Shown here: positions 36,238 to 44,582 of the stretch, piece by piece
Numbering within the stretch: the first letter of the stretch is position 1
Layout: each line of letters opens with the position of its first letter
Source of the DNA: Clostridiales bacterium
Lineage (GTDB): Bacteria > Bacillota > Clostridia > Saccharofermentanales > Saccharofermentanaceae
DNA length: 64,000 bases
Direction of reading: 5' to 3'
NCBI GenBank assembly: GCA_017427465.1
Contig: JAFRST010000047.1
Coordinates: 60,932-124,931, forward strand
Translations under genes and position numbers: made by a program
Notes under the pieces: generated by a model
Database searches by the model: none
Told to the model about the DNA's origin: nothing
Seen by the model: only the letters and a program-made list of their open reading frames with translations

Positions 36238-37119
36238 TCAGAGGAGGTTTGCGATAACTCCGGTGAGTGCAATAACTGCTACAAGAACGAATCCCTTCTT
36301 GTTGCCTGTGAGCTTGGTTTCAGCAGCAGCTCCTTCATAGAGCATCATGAAGTAGTATGCATAAGCAGCTGTTACTAAGATATAGCTTACTCCTGCATAA
36401 GGAATGAGTCCGAAATAGCTTCTTGCCAAAGCCGGTAAGAGATAAGCAGGTGCTGTAGCCATGCTTGCGATAGAAAGCATTTTAGGGAATGACCACTTTG
36501 ATCTGCAGATAAGACCCGCGAGCATGAAGAGACCTGCGCAGCCGAATGTAAGAACTGCATAACGGATCAAAGAGAAGAAGAATGCTTTCAAGATGACCAG
36601 TGCTACATAACCGCCATAGAGGAAACCCCAGTCAACGATAGTTAACGCTGTAGTGAAGTCGATCAGTGAAAGGCATCCGATAACGATGATCGCAAGAAGA
36701 ATTGCGTCACCCATTCTGACATACTGTCCTGATATTTCTGCAGGACCTGTAACAGGATGGATCGTTGCCTGGAACAGATTCTTAAAGTGCTGGCCGAACG
36801 GAACTGCGTTCGAAGGCTGAGCTGCAGGCTGTGCTGCTGCAGCGGGCTGAGCAGAAGCTGTAGGTGTAGCTACTCCGGGACGTGAATACTCGGTAGCAGG
36901 CTGGGCAGCGGGCTCAGGTGCAGGCGTAACGGGAGCTGCTGCAACAGGTGCTGCAGGAGCAGGTGCAACAGGTGCTGCCGCAACGGGAGCGGGTGCGACG
37001 GGAGCTGCTGCAACAGGAGCAGGTGCTGCCTGGGGAGCTACTTTCTCGAATGAGAATCCACAACCACCGCAAAAAGCTGCGCCATCCGGATTTTCTTTTC
37101 CGCAACTAGGACAAAACAT
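36238..37119 (-). CDS. Zinc-ribbon Yip1-type membrane protein
   Basis: A 293-aa protein. It starts at ATG 37119 (MFCPSCGKENPDG), with AAGGGG 9 nt upstream, not at the upstream ATG. Residues 3-22 form a zinc ribbon (CPSC...CGGC). An Ala/Pro/Val linker at about 28-100 repeats VAAAPVAPAP-like units. The C-terminal half has five membrane helices and the PVTGPAEI segment found in Yip1-family proteins. Zinc-ribbon plus membrane-domain proteins are common in Clostridia, but their job is unknown. The linker repeats may vary in length between strains. Confidence 0.78.
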   Translation of the reverse strand: MFCPSCGKENPDGAAFCGGCGFSFEKVAPQAAPAPVAAAPVAPAPVAAAPVAPAPAAPVAAAPVTPAPEPAAQPATEYSRPGVATPTASAQPAAAAQPAAQPSNAVPFGQHFKNLFQATIHPVTGPAEISGQYVRMGDAILLAIIVIGCLSLIDFTTALTIVDWGFLYGGYVALVILKAFFFSLIRYAVLTFGCAGLFMLAGLICRSKWSFPKMLSIASMATAPAYLLPALARSYFGLIPYAGVSYILVTAAYAYYFMMLYEGAAAETKLTGNKKGFVLVAVIALTGVIANLL

Positions 37120-37266
37120 AGGCGTACCCCTTCCTCGGGAATAAAACCCGATAAACATAATATGTTTATTTTAACACACCCGTTTCGGTCTGGTGCTAGC
37201 GTTTTGACAAGTATTTTCACGCATTTATCGTGAAACCTGCCCTCAAAGCCTCATTCCGGCAAGCAC

Positions 37267-37297
37267 AAAAAGGGCCGCACCATTAACCGGTACGGCC
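37267..37297 (-). terminator. Terminator of the sigma/anti-sigma operon
   Basis: Minus strand GGCCGTACC, 7-nt loop, GGTGCGGCC (one G-U pair), TTTTT. Confidence 0.88.
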
Positions 37298-37321
37298 ATC
37301 ATTAAATAATTAAATAATGGA

Positions 37322-38263
37322 TCAGATCACATCTGCCAGTGCAGCGATCGTCTCAGGTGTCTGAGGATCGGAGAATACAAGCAGGTATGTCATTCCGTCC
37401 TTAGTGTAGAGTGCCGCATTGATGTCTGTCGACGTCTCGTTCTTGCCAAGCTCTAAGACATTGCCGAAGACGATACGGTAATACTTGACTGCGGTGCCTG
37501 CAGGTGTCGTGCCGTCAGTTCCGGGAGCCTTATTGGAAGGATCGAACTGCTTGATGATATCAGTGCCCTCAGGTGCGGATAAGAGGAGAACCTTCTGTGA
37601 CTGTTCGCCAAAGAATACTTCCATGGTGATGTCAGACGAGAATGAACCCTTGCCTGTTCCCTTCAGATCGAACGGAAGTGTTCTGCTGATGATGTCGAGG
37701 TGCTCATCACCCATACCTACAGAGTAATCGTCCTTATCTCTCGTTGGCAGGATCGTATAATAATTGGTATTGAGATCGACATCACCTTGTGTCTCTTCCG
37801 TCTCTAAATTTTCATAAGTCGGGCTTTCTGATTCCTCTGCAAGCTCGGCAGTAGTATTCTCAATATTCTTGTCGATCTCATCAGCTAAATCGATCTCAGC
37901 ATCGTGAGCTGCAACAGTATCCTCTGCTGCTCCGCCTAAATAAGAATCCACTTTATAACTGTCGCGCCCTCCGTTTGCGCTGGTCGATTCTGCATTCTTG
38001 GTGTTGCTGTTCATCATCTTGAATACGAACAGTACGCCAAGGAGTACCAGAATAGCAGCTGCAATGGATGATATGATCGCGATGGGCGTTCTCTTAGCCT
38101 TCTTCTTTACAGGTGCTTCGGCTTTGGGTGACTCAGGGATATCCGTGACAACAGCTGCGCCATCGGGATTCTCCTTGATGGCAGCGGAAACAGCGCTCAT
38201 GACCCTGCTCTTCATCTCAGGGTCGACTGTAATATGGCTCATGATTTCGTTGTACTTATTCAA
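37322..38263 (-). CDS. Putative anti-sigma factor, membrane-bound
   Basis: A 313-aa single-pass protein. The N-terminal ~30 residues (NKYNEIMSHITVDPEMKSRVMSA region) resemble the short sigma-binding segment of Firmicutes anti-sigma factors. A basic stretch and one helix (about 62-84) follow. The rest is extracytoplasmic and acidic, without a recognised sensor domain. The start is TTG 38263, 9 nt after AGGAGG; GTG 38269 would leave the ribosome site only 2 nt away. It overlaps the sigma gene by 8 nt. By position it should hold the sigma factor at the membrane until a signal releases it; that role is inferred. Confidence 0.7.
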   Translation of the reverse strand: MNKYNEIMSHITVDPEMKSRVMSAVSAAIKENPDGAAVVTDIPESPKAEAPVKKKAKRTPIAIISSIAAAILVLLGVLFVFKMMNSNTKNAESTSANGGRDSYKVDSYLGGAAEDTVAAHDAEIDLADEIDKNIENTTAELAEESESPTYENLETEETQGDVDLNTNYYTILPTRDKDDYSVGMGDEHLDIISRTLPFDLKGTGKGSFSSDITMEVFFGEQSQKVLLLSAPEGTDIIKQFDPSNKAPGTDGTTPAGTAVKYYRIVFGNVLELGKNETSTDINAALYTKDGMTYLLVFSDPQTPETIAALADVI

Positions 38264-38924
38264 AATCACTCACCTCCTTCAGCAGTTCCTTCAGTTTGTC
38301 ACGCGCACGCTTCAGATCCGAGCGTACAGTTGCTTCGCGTCTGCCGGTAAGTACGGCGATCTCCGCGGTTGAATATCCTTCCTGATAGAAAAGGTGAATC
38401 GCTTCACGCTGGTGTACGGGGAGATTCCTTACGGCATCCCAGATGGCTTTATACTCGTCGCCTTTATCAAGGTCTTCCTGTACCTGTCCTGCGATCTCTT
38501 CGTTGAGTTCCATGGTATCGCGGACTTTGTTGTAGTCGATGCGGTTTTTTGCGAGATTGGATGCGACCCTCATGAGCCATGCTTTGCGATGTGCTTCACT
38601 CTCGAAAACAGGTCTTACGGTCACGAACTTTATCATCGTCTCCTGCAAAATATCTTCGCCGTCCTCCTTGTTGTGAAGGTAAGAGACTGCAAGACGCAGG
38701 ATGGCGTTGCCATGAAGGTCAAGGATCTCTTCCGCTTCCCTTTCTATCTCCTCGTCAGACTTGCGGTTACTGCCCGAAGAAGGTTCTTCGCCAGCAATAT
38801 CCGTTGCTTCGTAGTCTTCGCTCTCGTACGACTCGACAAACAAGTCGTCGTCAGAGTCTGACTTCGCCAGCAGTATGGCGAGCTTTCGTAAAAGCGGCAG
38901 ATTGGCTTCGTAAGTAAGTTCCAT
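38256..38924 (-). CDS. ECF-type RNA polymerase sigma factor
   Basis: A 222-aa sigma factor of group 4. Region 2 lies at about 72-130 (LRLAVSYLHNKEDGEDILQETM, then AWLMRVASNLAKN), and region 4 at about 160-215 (LPVHQREAIHLFYQEGYSTAEIA, EATVRSDLKRARDKLKELL). An unusual acidic N-terminal extension of about 65 residues precedes region 2. AAGGG precedes the ATG. It is cotranscribed with the overlapping anti-sigma-like gene. Its own promoter carries the GCAACATTT-N12-CTGTAT signal, expected for autoregulation, and the same signal precedes the serpin and the DUF4349 genes. Confidence 0.9.
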   Translation of the reverse strand: MELTYEANLPLLRKLAILLAKSDSDDDLFVESYESEDYEATDIAGEEPSSGSNRKSDEEIEREAEEILDLHGNAILRLAVSYLHNKEDGEDILQETMIKFVTVRPVFESEAHRKAWLMRVASNLAKNRIDYNKVRDTMELNEEIAGQVQEDLDKGDEYKAIWDAVRNLPVHQREAIHLFYQEGYSTAEIAVLTGRREATVRSDLKRARDKLKELLKEVSDFE

Positions 38925-38954
38925 TGATCCCTTCGAATTATCTCCGCTTTCACC

Positions 38955-38986
38955 CTATATACAGACGAAGTGGAGTAAATGTTGCA
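38955..38986 (-). promoter_or_regulatory. Autoregulatory ECF promoter of the sigma operon
   Basis: Minus strand TGCAACATTT, 12 nt, CTGTATATAG, 31 nt before the sigma ATG. Confidence 0.8.
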
Positions 38987-39204
38987 CCCTTTTTCGGGCG
39001 CTGCCAAATATTATACTTAAGCGGGCAATTCAAAGCAAATTGTTCTTAATTGCTTATTAATATAGAATATGGGAGGTTTTCAGGAGAACAGCGAAAATAA
39101 TAAGCGTTCTTCTTAAAAAAGCCTGACTGTGAAATCCGAGAATTTAATATTAAATTAATATTGGAGTAACACAACTCCATTAAAAACATAGGATAATAGG
39201 GCAT

Positions 39205-41025
39205 ATGAAGAACAATGACAGCAGACTTTTCATAAAATCTGATGCGGTTTATGTTGCCGTGGTTTTCGCGAGCGTAATCGCCTTTATTGCCTTGCTCGCT
39301 GTCCAGATATTCTCCGGTGTTACTTCGACCAGATATTTCATCGGCGCCGGTCTGATGCTCATTGCATTCTTAATGAATGTTTTCCTCGGCAAGTTCGCAT
39401 ACTTCGTATCGTTCACCTTGAACTTCGTCCAGTTCATGATCTATACATACGAATACATCATGATGAAGAACGAGTCAGCTCCGTTCCTTCTTGTCATGAC
39501 CGTCCTCACCATGGTAATCGACATGCTTCTGCAGTATTACGTCATCAAGATCGCGAGCAAGATCCAGCACATCGAAGATTCGAAGCGCAATGAGCGCGGT
39601 AAAGCGATCAGGAAAGAATTGGAAGACGAGATGTTCGCCCGCACGAGCCTCATCGTAAATCACGAGGTCATGGGTACACACCAGAACTTAAGTGAAGCAT
39701 TGGGCAGGAACATCACTTTATCGATCGACTCACTGACGACGCTTCCCGGCCGTGACATGATCACGGAGCGCGCGGACAAGCTCATCAGAGAAGATATCTC
39801 CAACATGCAGGAGAGCACAGTCCCCGATTCGGCATGCCGTCCGTTTACGGTCATATATCTTGCACTCGACCGCTTCGATAACATCACGAGAACGATCGGC
39901 CACAAATCGATGGACCTCTTCATCCAGAACATGGCTCACCGTCTCCGTGAAGCGGCAGATCCCACAGACATGGTCGCAAGGATCGATGATGCTGACTTCG
40001 TCATTCTCTTCAGGAGAGGCCTTTCTCCCGAAGCAGAGAAAAAGTACGCAGACAAACTCGTAAAGGAAGCATCCAGGGCTTTTGCTGCAGGCTTAGACTC
40101 CATGAATGCCACCATCAATTACGGCTTCGCCCATTACCCTTCAGACTCGCGCCACGGCGGCGAACTTATCGCCAAAGCAGAAGAACGGATGAGCAAAGCA
40201 TCTGCAGGCGGCCAGACTGAAAGCGGCGCAGCACTTCCGGGCGCAGATATTTTCAAGAACAAATCAAGAGATGAGATAGTAAAGATCTTCGAGCGCGCTA
40301 TGTCAGACGGAAGCCTGTTCATGACATTCCAGCCCTGCTTTACATACGAGCGCAAGCTCACGGGCTTCGAGGCATTCTTAAGGTTCGAGAAGAACGGTCA
40401 GATCATCCCGCCGCAGGTATTCCTCGCAGCAGCTGAGAATGCAGGCTACATGAGAAGGGTCGGCGGCTTCTCCATGGAGAATTCTCTTGGCGCTCTTGCC
40501 ATGATCAACAAGATCGATCCGGAACTCACGATGAACATCAATATCTCCAACTATCAGTTGAGAGAGCCTGACTTCATCCAGTCTTTCTCGAACATCGTCT
40601 CGAGCACGGACTGCAACGTAAATAACCTCATCTTAGATCTTCAGGAAGAGAGTCTTATCACGAGCCTTGCAGACATCAGGATGACGATAGAAGAGCTCGC
40701 TACAACAGGCGTTAAGATGGCACTCGATAACTTCGGCAGAGGCTATTCTTCTTTCAACGCGATCCCTCTCCTCCCCGTCTCGATCTTAAAGCTCGACGGC
40801 AATTTCACATCCAATCTCGCGACAGATGCAACATGCAGGATCCTTACGCGTTCTGCCATATCCCTGATGCACGACATCGACATCACCGTAACAGCTACAG
40901 GCGTCGGCCAGGAAGACCAGTTCGAGATCCTGGCAGGAAGCGGATGCGACAGATTCCAGGGCTTGTTCTTAGGTCCTGCCATCTCTAAAGATGAGCTCGA
41001 GCAGTTCATCAGTAACGCCGGTTAA
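39205..41025 (+). CDS. Membrane GGDEF-EAL protein with both active sites degenerate
   Basis: A 606-aa protein with four to five N-terminal membrane helices (about 12-130) and a coiled-coil linker. The GGDEF domain is at about 190-345 and the EAL domain at about 355-600. The GGDEF signature is replaced by RIDDADFVILF. In the EAL domain EALLR reads EAFLR, DDFG reads DNFG, and the late AEGVE reads ATGVG, so key metal ligands are lost. It is therefore probably a c-di-GMP-binding or scaffold protein rather than a cyclase or phosphodiesterase. The ribosome site (ATAGGG) is modest. An active HD-GYP protein at 57 kb may share the signalling circuit. Confidence 0.85.
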   Translation: MKNNDSRLFIKSDAVYVAVVFASVIAFIALLAVQIFSGVTSTRYFIGAGLMLIAFLMNVFLGKFAYFVSFTLNFVQFMIYTYEYIMMKNESAPFLLVMTVLTMVIDMLLQYYVIKIASKIQHIEDSKRNERGKAIRKELEDEMFARTSLIVNHEVMGTHQNLSEALGRNITLSIDSLTTLPGRDMITERADKLIREDISNMQESTVPDSACRPFTVIYLALDRFDNITRTIGHKSMDLFIQNMAHRLREAADPTDMVARIDDADFVILFRRGLSPEAEKKYADKLVKEASRAFAAGLDSMNATINYGFAHYPSDSRHGGELIAKAEERMSKASAGGQTESGAALPGADIFKNKSRDEIVKIFERAMSDGSLFMTFQPCFTYERKLTGFEAFLRFEKNGQIIPPQVFLAAAENAGYMRRVGGFSMENSLGALAMINKIDPELTMNINISNYQLREPDFIQSFSNIVSSTDCNVNNLILDLQEESLITSLADIRMTIEELATTGVKMALDNFGRGYSSFNAIPLLPVSILKLDGNFTSNLATDATCRILTRSAISLMHDIDITVTATGVGQEDQFEILAGSGCDRFQGLFLGPAISKDELEQFISNAG

Positions 41026-41069
41026 AGACATCACTTATCCCCTCATTTCCACGGCTCTTTTATTACTTG

Positions 41070-41078
41070 TGTTATAAT
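41070..41078 (+). promoter_or_regulatory. Extended -10 promoter of the ABC exporter operon
   Basis: TGTTATAAT, 32 nt before the ATPase ATG. Confidence 0.5.
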
Positions 41079-41110
41079 CTCCCTAATGTAATAAGGAGAT
41101 CTTGTAAGCT

Positions 41111-41752
41111 ATGGCCGATTCAATCGTAACTGTCGAGAACGTCTCATTAAAGTACAAGAAAACCGTCCTGACCAATGTCTCGATGACCGCCGCCAAAGGC
41201 GAAGTAGTCGGTCTCCTGGGACTCAACGGTTCAGGCAAATCGACTTTGCTTTCCGCCATTTCCGGTCTTCGCAAACCTTCATCAGGCGCGATCAGGACCG
41301 GCGGCAAAACAGGCTTCGTCACGCAGGAGAACGCTCTCATCGACGAGCTCACTGCCATGGATAATCTCAAGATGTGGACTCCTTTAAGCAAGCAGGAGAT
41401 CTTAAAGGAACTGACCGAGACTGAGCTTTCCATCCTCAAGGTCTCTGACTTCATCAACGTCAAAGTCAAGCGTATGTCCGGCGGTATGAAAAAGCGCCTT
41501 GCGATCGCATCCGTCCTTCTTGCCAAGCCCGACATCCTTTTGCTCGATGAGCCTCTGGCAGCGCTCGATATCCCTGCCAAGAACGACATCATCAGATTCA
41601 TAGATTCTTTCAGTTCAGAAGGCGGCACCGTCATCATCGCAAGTCACAGCGAAGAACTCTTCAAGCACTGCTCCAAAGTCTACCTCTTAAAGAAAGGTCA
41701 GGCCGTACTTCTTCCTGATGGCACCTCTCCCGCGGAGGCACTTAATGATTAA
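41111..41752 (+). CDS. ABC transporter ATPase (ABC-2 exporter)
   Basis: A 213-aa ATPase with Walker A GLNGSGKST, Q-loop FVTQEN, signature MSGGMKKR, Walker B DILLLDEP and switch histidine ASHSE. It is slightly short for the family. AGGAG lies 12 nt before the ATG. It overlaps the first permease gene by 8 nt, so the three genes form one transcription and translation unit. The substrate is unknown; antibiotic or lipid export is usual for such small operons. Confidence 0.9.
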   Translation: MADSIVTVENVSLKYKKTVLTNVSMTAAKGEVVGLLGLNGSGKSTLLSAISGLRKPSSGAIRTGGKTGFVTQENALIDELTAMDNLKMWTPLSKQEILKELTETELSILKVSDFINVKVKRMSGGMKKRLAIASVLLAKPDILLLDEPLAALDIPAKNDIIRFIDSFSSEGGTVIIASHSEELFKHCSKVYLLKKGQAVLLPDGTSPAEALND

Positions 41753-42833
41753 AGCATACTGCAAAAGAGTATTGCTTTTCTTACCTTACTTAGCGTGCTA
41801 TTTTCTCGCGCTCGGCATCGCCATGCTGACGCTCGTTGTATACGCTTCGGAATTCCTTTTCGAGGACAACACAGACAGCATCGTTTCCGTCGCTTGCTAT
41901 ATGCCCGATGACGATGCATACAACCGTCTGGGCTTAGGCCTCATCACCAGGATGGAGAGCGTCAAGCACACCGTCGACATCAATATGGTCAAGAGCAAGA
42001 AGCAGGTCTTAAGCCAGGTCGAGAGCGGCGATGCCATCGCCGGCATCATCATCCCCGAAGGCTTCATCGAGAAGATGGGCACCGACGAAGCAGTCCAGGC
42101 CGAGGTCATCTACAGAGACGCCGACACATATGAAGAACACATCGTAAACGACCTGATCTACACCATGAGCGATCTTTTGGGCACCACGCAGTGCTCCATC
42201 CTCACCGCAGGCGAACTCGCTGAAGAATTAGGCGAAGATTCTTACGGCGCTTATCTTGTTGAATACGATGTGCAGGACAACCTCTTAAACTACGTGTTGG
42301 ACCGCAAGGACCGGTTCCGCGAAGTCAGTGTTGACGACCTCGTCGCCAAGTACGGCGTCAGGGACCAGCTCACCGCGTCCTATACTTTGTTCATCCTCAT
42401 GATGTCGATCTTCGTCATCTCATTCTTCTTCAAAGGCAACAACACGCACTTCCGTGCGCGCGCCAGACTCTCCGGCATCAAGACATGGAAGATATTCCTT
42501 CTCGAAGCCGGTTGCGCCGCATTCATGATGTACCTTCTCTATGTCCTGCTGTTCATTGTCTTCGCGGTGGTATTCCACACGGTAAATCCGTTGTCGCTCA
42601 TCACTATCATCCCCGCTATACTGATCCTCGCGATGCTCGGCACGACGCTCTGCTACATCGTTAAGAGCCCCGCTGCGGTCTCCTACATCACCTTCGGCGC
42701 AGGCACATCCCTGATGTATCTTGCCGGCGGCCTGATCCCACTGGACTACATGCCCAAGTTCTTCCAGTCAGCTGCCGTTTTTAACCCTGTCTACTACCTG
42801 AATCTTTTCTTTATGAGGTCGATGTTCTTATGA
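41745..42833 (+). CDS. ABC-2 type permease, first subunit
   Basis: A 362-aa protein: one N-terminal helix (about 10-33), an extracytoplasmic domain of about 180 residues with IAGIIIPEGF, then five to six helices at about 215-360. This is the YhgE/ABC-2 layout with a large first loop. ATG 41745 is chosen for GGAGG 6 nt upstream and because it begins at the first hydrophobic segment. It ends with an ATGA overlap with the second permease. Confidence 0.85.
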   Translation: MIKAYCKRVLLFLPYLACYFLALGIAMLTLVVYASEFLFEDNTDSIVSVACYMPDDDAYNRLGLGLITRMESVKHTVDINMVKSKKQVLSQVESGDAIAGIIIPEGFIEKMGTDEAVQAEVIYRDADTYEEHIVNDLIYTMSDLLGTTQCSILTAGELAEELGEDSYGAYLVEYDVQDNLLNYVLDRKDRFREVSVDDLVAKYGVRDQLTASYTLFILMMSIFVISFFFKGNNTHFRARARLSGIKTWKIFLLEAGCAAFMMYLLYVLLFIVFAVVFHTVNPLSLITIIPAILILAMLGTTLCYIVKSPAAVSYITFGAGTSLMYLAGGLIPLDYMPKFFQSAAVFNPVYYLNLFFMRSMFL

Positions 42834-43867
42834 AGCTATTCCTGAACAGATTATTCGTCCTCTCGAAAAGAAGTCTCATCAACCCCGCCATGTACGTGAT
42901 GAGTTTTATCATCATCGTCCTCGCATTGCTGGTTATCTTCGTGCCCGAGAAAGAGACCTCCGTCTACATTCCGGTCGCCATCCTCAACAAGGACAATTCC
43001 GACGAGACCAAAGAAATAGTAGACGAACTCTGCACGATGAATTCGGTCTTCACCTTCTACGAGGTCGACAGCGAAGACGAGATCTACGAAGACATCGCGT
43101 CCGGCAAGGCCAACACCGCTTACATCTTCCCTAAGGGCTTTTCAAAAAATCTCACTTCAGACAGCAAGCGTTACACCGTTAAAATGATAACCACGCCCGC
43201 TTCAAGCTTCCCCTTCCTCTCCCGCGAGGAAGTCTTTGGCAAGTTCTATGCATACAGTTCGCGCCAGGTCATAATTGACACGCTTGCAGACTACGGCTAT
43301 GAAGTGGAACTTGACGATCCCGAGCTCACCGCCCTGTTCGAGAAATATATTCAGGACCAGTCTCTCTTCGCCGTACAAAGTGTTGAAGGCCAGGTCTACA
43401 ACGACATCACCCGTTCAGAAAAGATCCCGATCCCGCTCTACAAGTTCGCAGGCTTCTTTATCTTCACAGCGGCCCTCTTAGGCGCCCTCGCCTTCTTAAA
43501 CGACCAGGACAACCGCATCTACCAGCGCTTCAAGCTCTTAGAGCGCATTTACTTAGGCCTCATCCAGGTCGCAGTCTTCACCTTCCCTGCAGCGATCGTA
43601 TCGATCGTCTGCTTCCTGGTCTCAAAGACCTTATTCAGTCTGCTTCATGTGATCTTATACACGCTGTTCGTTACTTTCATCTCGTTCGTGGCCGGCACGG
43701 TAATGACGCTTCTTCCGATCCGTACAGCCCGTTCCAAGATCTTCTCGGCGATCCTGCCGGTATACCTGATCCTGTCATTCCTCTTCAGCGGAGTCTTAAT
43801 GGATCTCACCAACTTCGGTACGGCCTTAAGAACGCTGGCAAGATGCTTCCCGCCTTCAATGTTCTAA
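42830..43867 (+). CDS. ABC-2 type permease, second subunit
   Basis: A 345-aa relative of the first permease, with the same layout: helix at about 20-40, a loop containing NTAYIFPKGFSKNL (compare GIIIPEGF in the partner), and five helices after 205. The two permeases probably form a heterodimer driven by the ATPase encoded first. A large hairpin terminator follows 11 nt after the stop. Confidence 0.85.
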   Translation: MKLFLNRLFVLSKRSLINPAMYVMSFIIIVLALLVIFVPEKETSVYIPVAILNKDNSDETKEIVDELCTMNSVFTFYEVDSEDEIYEDIASGKANTAYIFPKGFSKNLTSDSKRYTVKMITTPASSFPFLSREEVFGKFYAYSSRQVIIDTLADYGYEVELDDPELTALFEKYIQDQSLFAVQSVEGQVYNDITRSEKIPIPLYKFAGFFIFTAALLGALAFLNDQDNRIYQRFKLLERIYLGLIQVAVFTFPAAIVSIVCFLVSKTLFSLLHVILYTLFVTFISFVAGTVMTLLPIRTARSKIFSAILPVYLILSFLFSGVLMDLTNFGTALRTLARCFPPSMF

Positions 43868-43878
43868 ACAGTTAGCAC

Positions 43879-43952
43879 CTGCAGGCTTCGCCGTCAATGG
43901 ACGGACATTGCCTTTGGCACCATTGACTGCTCGCCTTTGCAGTTGCTTTTTT
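43879..43952 (+). terminator. Large hairpin terminator of the ABC exporter operon
   Basis: Outer CTGCAGGC/GCCT-GCAG pairs enclose a perfect GTCAATGG/CCATTGAC stem; TTGCTTTTTT follows. Confidence 0.7.
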
Positions 43953-44087
43953 AGTGTTCAAGAGCCGGATTCCCCGGCTCTCATCTGACGATGAATCCGC
44001 CGATTATTATGTGCTGAGATCCACCAATAACTATGTATCCTCAGACTATAATTCAGTGTCGGTTTTTTAGGGGTATTTCAGATATGA

Positions 44088-44337
44088 TTGTCGTTTTTCT
44101 TCAGGGGTTTTGTTATATCCTTGTCTGCTCTTGTCGCGATTTAGCAAAACCTTGTATGAGATCTTGTCGGTAACCTTTGTCGGATTGTCGGTGCCGCCTC
44201 GCGGCAACGCGAACGACAAAACCTGAAACAAAACCTGCAGGATTTCATACAAGGTTTCTTACAAAAAATACAAGACCATACAAGGTTCAGACAAAAGCAT
44301 ACACAGGAACCGACAAACACCTCTGAAAAGCCGACAA
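44088..44337. repeat. 250-bp imperfect inverted repeat built on TTGTCGG words
   Basis: The centre is TGCCGC-ctc-GCGGCA (44192-44206), flanked by TTGTCG/CGACAA (44185, 44214). A 13-bp perfect pair AAACCTTGTATGA/TCATACAAGGTTT lies at 44147 and 44245, then TTGTCTG/CAGACAA, and outermost TTGTCG...TTCAG/CTGAA...CGACAA at 44088 and 44332. The matching order on both arms shows one long structured element. Confidence 0.75.
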
Positions 44338-44419
44338 AAAACATACGCTGAATTATGGTTTTGAAACACATATATCCGGCATGGTAATGCAGGGATGTGC
44401 CTTGCACCTCTTAAGACCC

Positions 44420-44507
44420 AAAAAAGCATGAGCGGGCGGGCAGTCAAGGGCGACCGCAGGGCGAGGCTTCAAGCCGTCCCTTGAAGGCAGCGCCCAAGCG
44501 AAATGCT
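44420..44507 (-). terminator. Large hairpin related to the 43.9-kb terminator
   Basis: Minus strand AGCAT/ATGCT outer pair, GGGCG/CGCCC, TCAAGGG/CCCTTGA, then TTTTTT. It shares TTGACTGCYCGCC and GGACGG with the terminator at 43.9 kb, in inverted orientation. Confidence 0.6.
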
Positions 44508-44515
44508 ACAGGCAC

Positions 44516-44543
44516 AAAAAAGGCTGTCTCGGATGAGACAGCC
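44516..44543 (-). terminator. Terminator of the lipoprotein gene at 44.6 kb
   Basis: Minus strand GGCTGTCTC, 4-nt loop, GAGACAGCC, TTTTTT. Confidence 0.92.
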
Positions 44544-44582
44544 GGTGTGTTTTTAATTTGTTTGACTAATCAGTCAGCTCGA

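Larger units (their letters stand above)
43868..44582. other. 715-bp non-coding stretch of nested inverted repeats
   Basis: It holds, in order: a large hairpin terminator (43879-43952), a perfect AGAGCCGG/CCGGCTCT stem (43961-43981), a 250-bp imperfect inverted repeat (44088-44337), a hairpin related to the first terminator but in opposite orientation (44420-44507), and a strong terminator for the minus-strand lipoprotein gene (44516-44543). Short frames inside, including a Cys-rich one on the minus strand at 44141-44407, lack ribosome sites and look spurious. Confidence 0.7.

Noticed and set aside
39161..39180. GGAGT/ACTCC stem upstream of the GGDEF-EAL gene as a c-di-GMP riboswitch
   Set aside because: Five base pairs only; none of the conserved GEMM-type core is present.
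44141..44407. Cys-rich 88-codon minus-strand frame
   Set aside because: It lies entirely in the inverted repeat, lacks a ribosome site, and its cysteines come from repeated ACA/TGT words.
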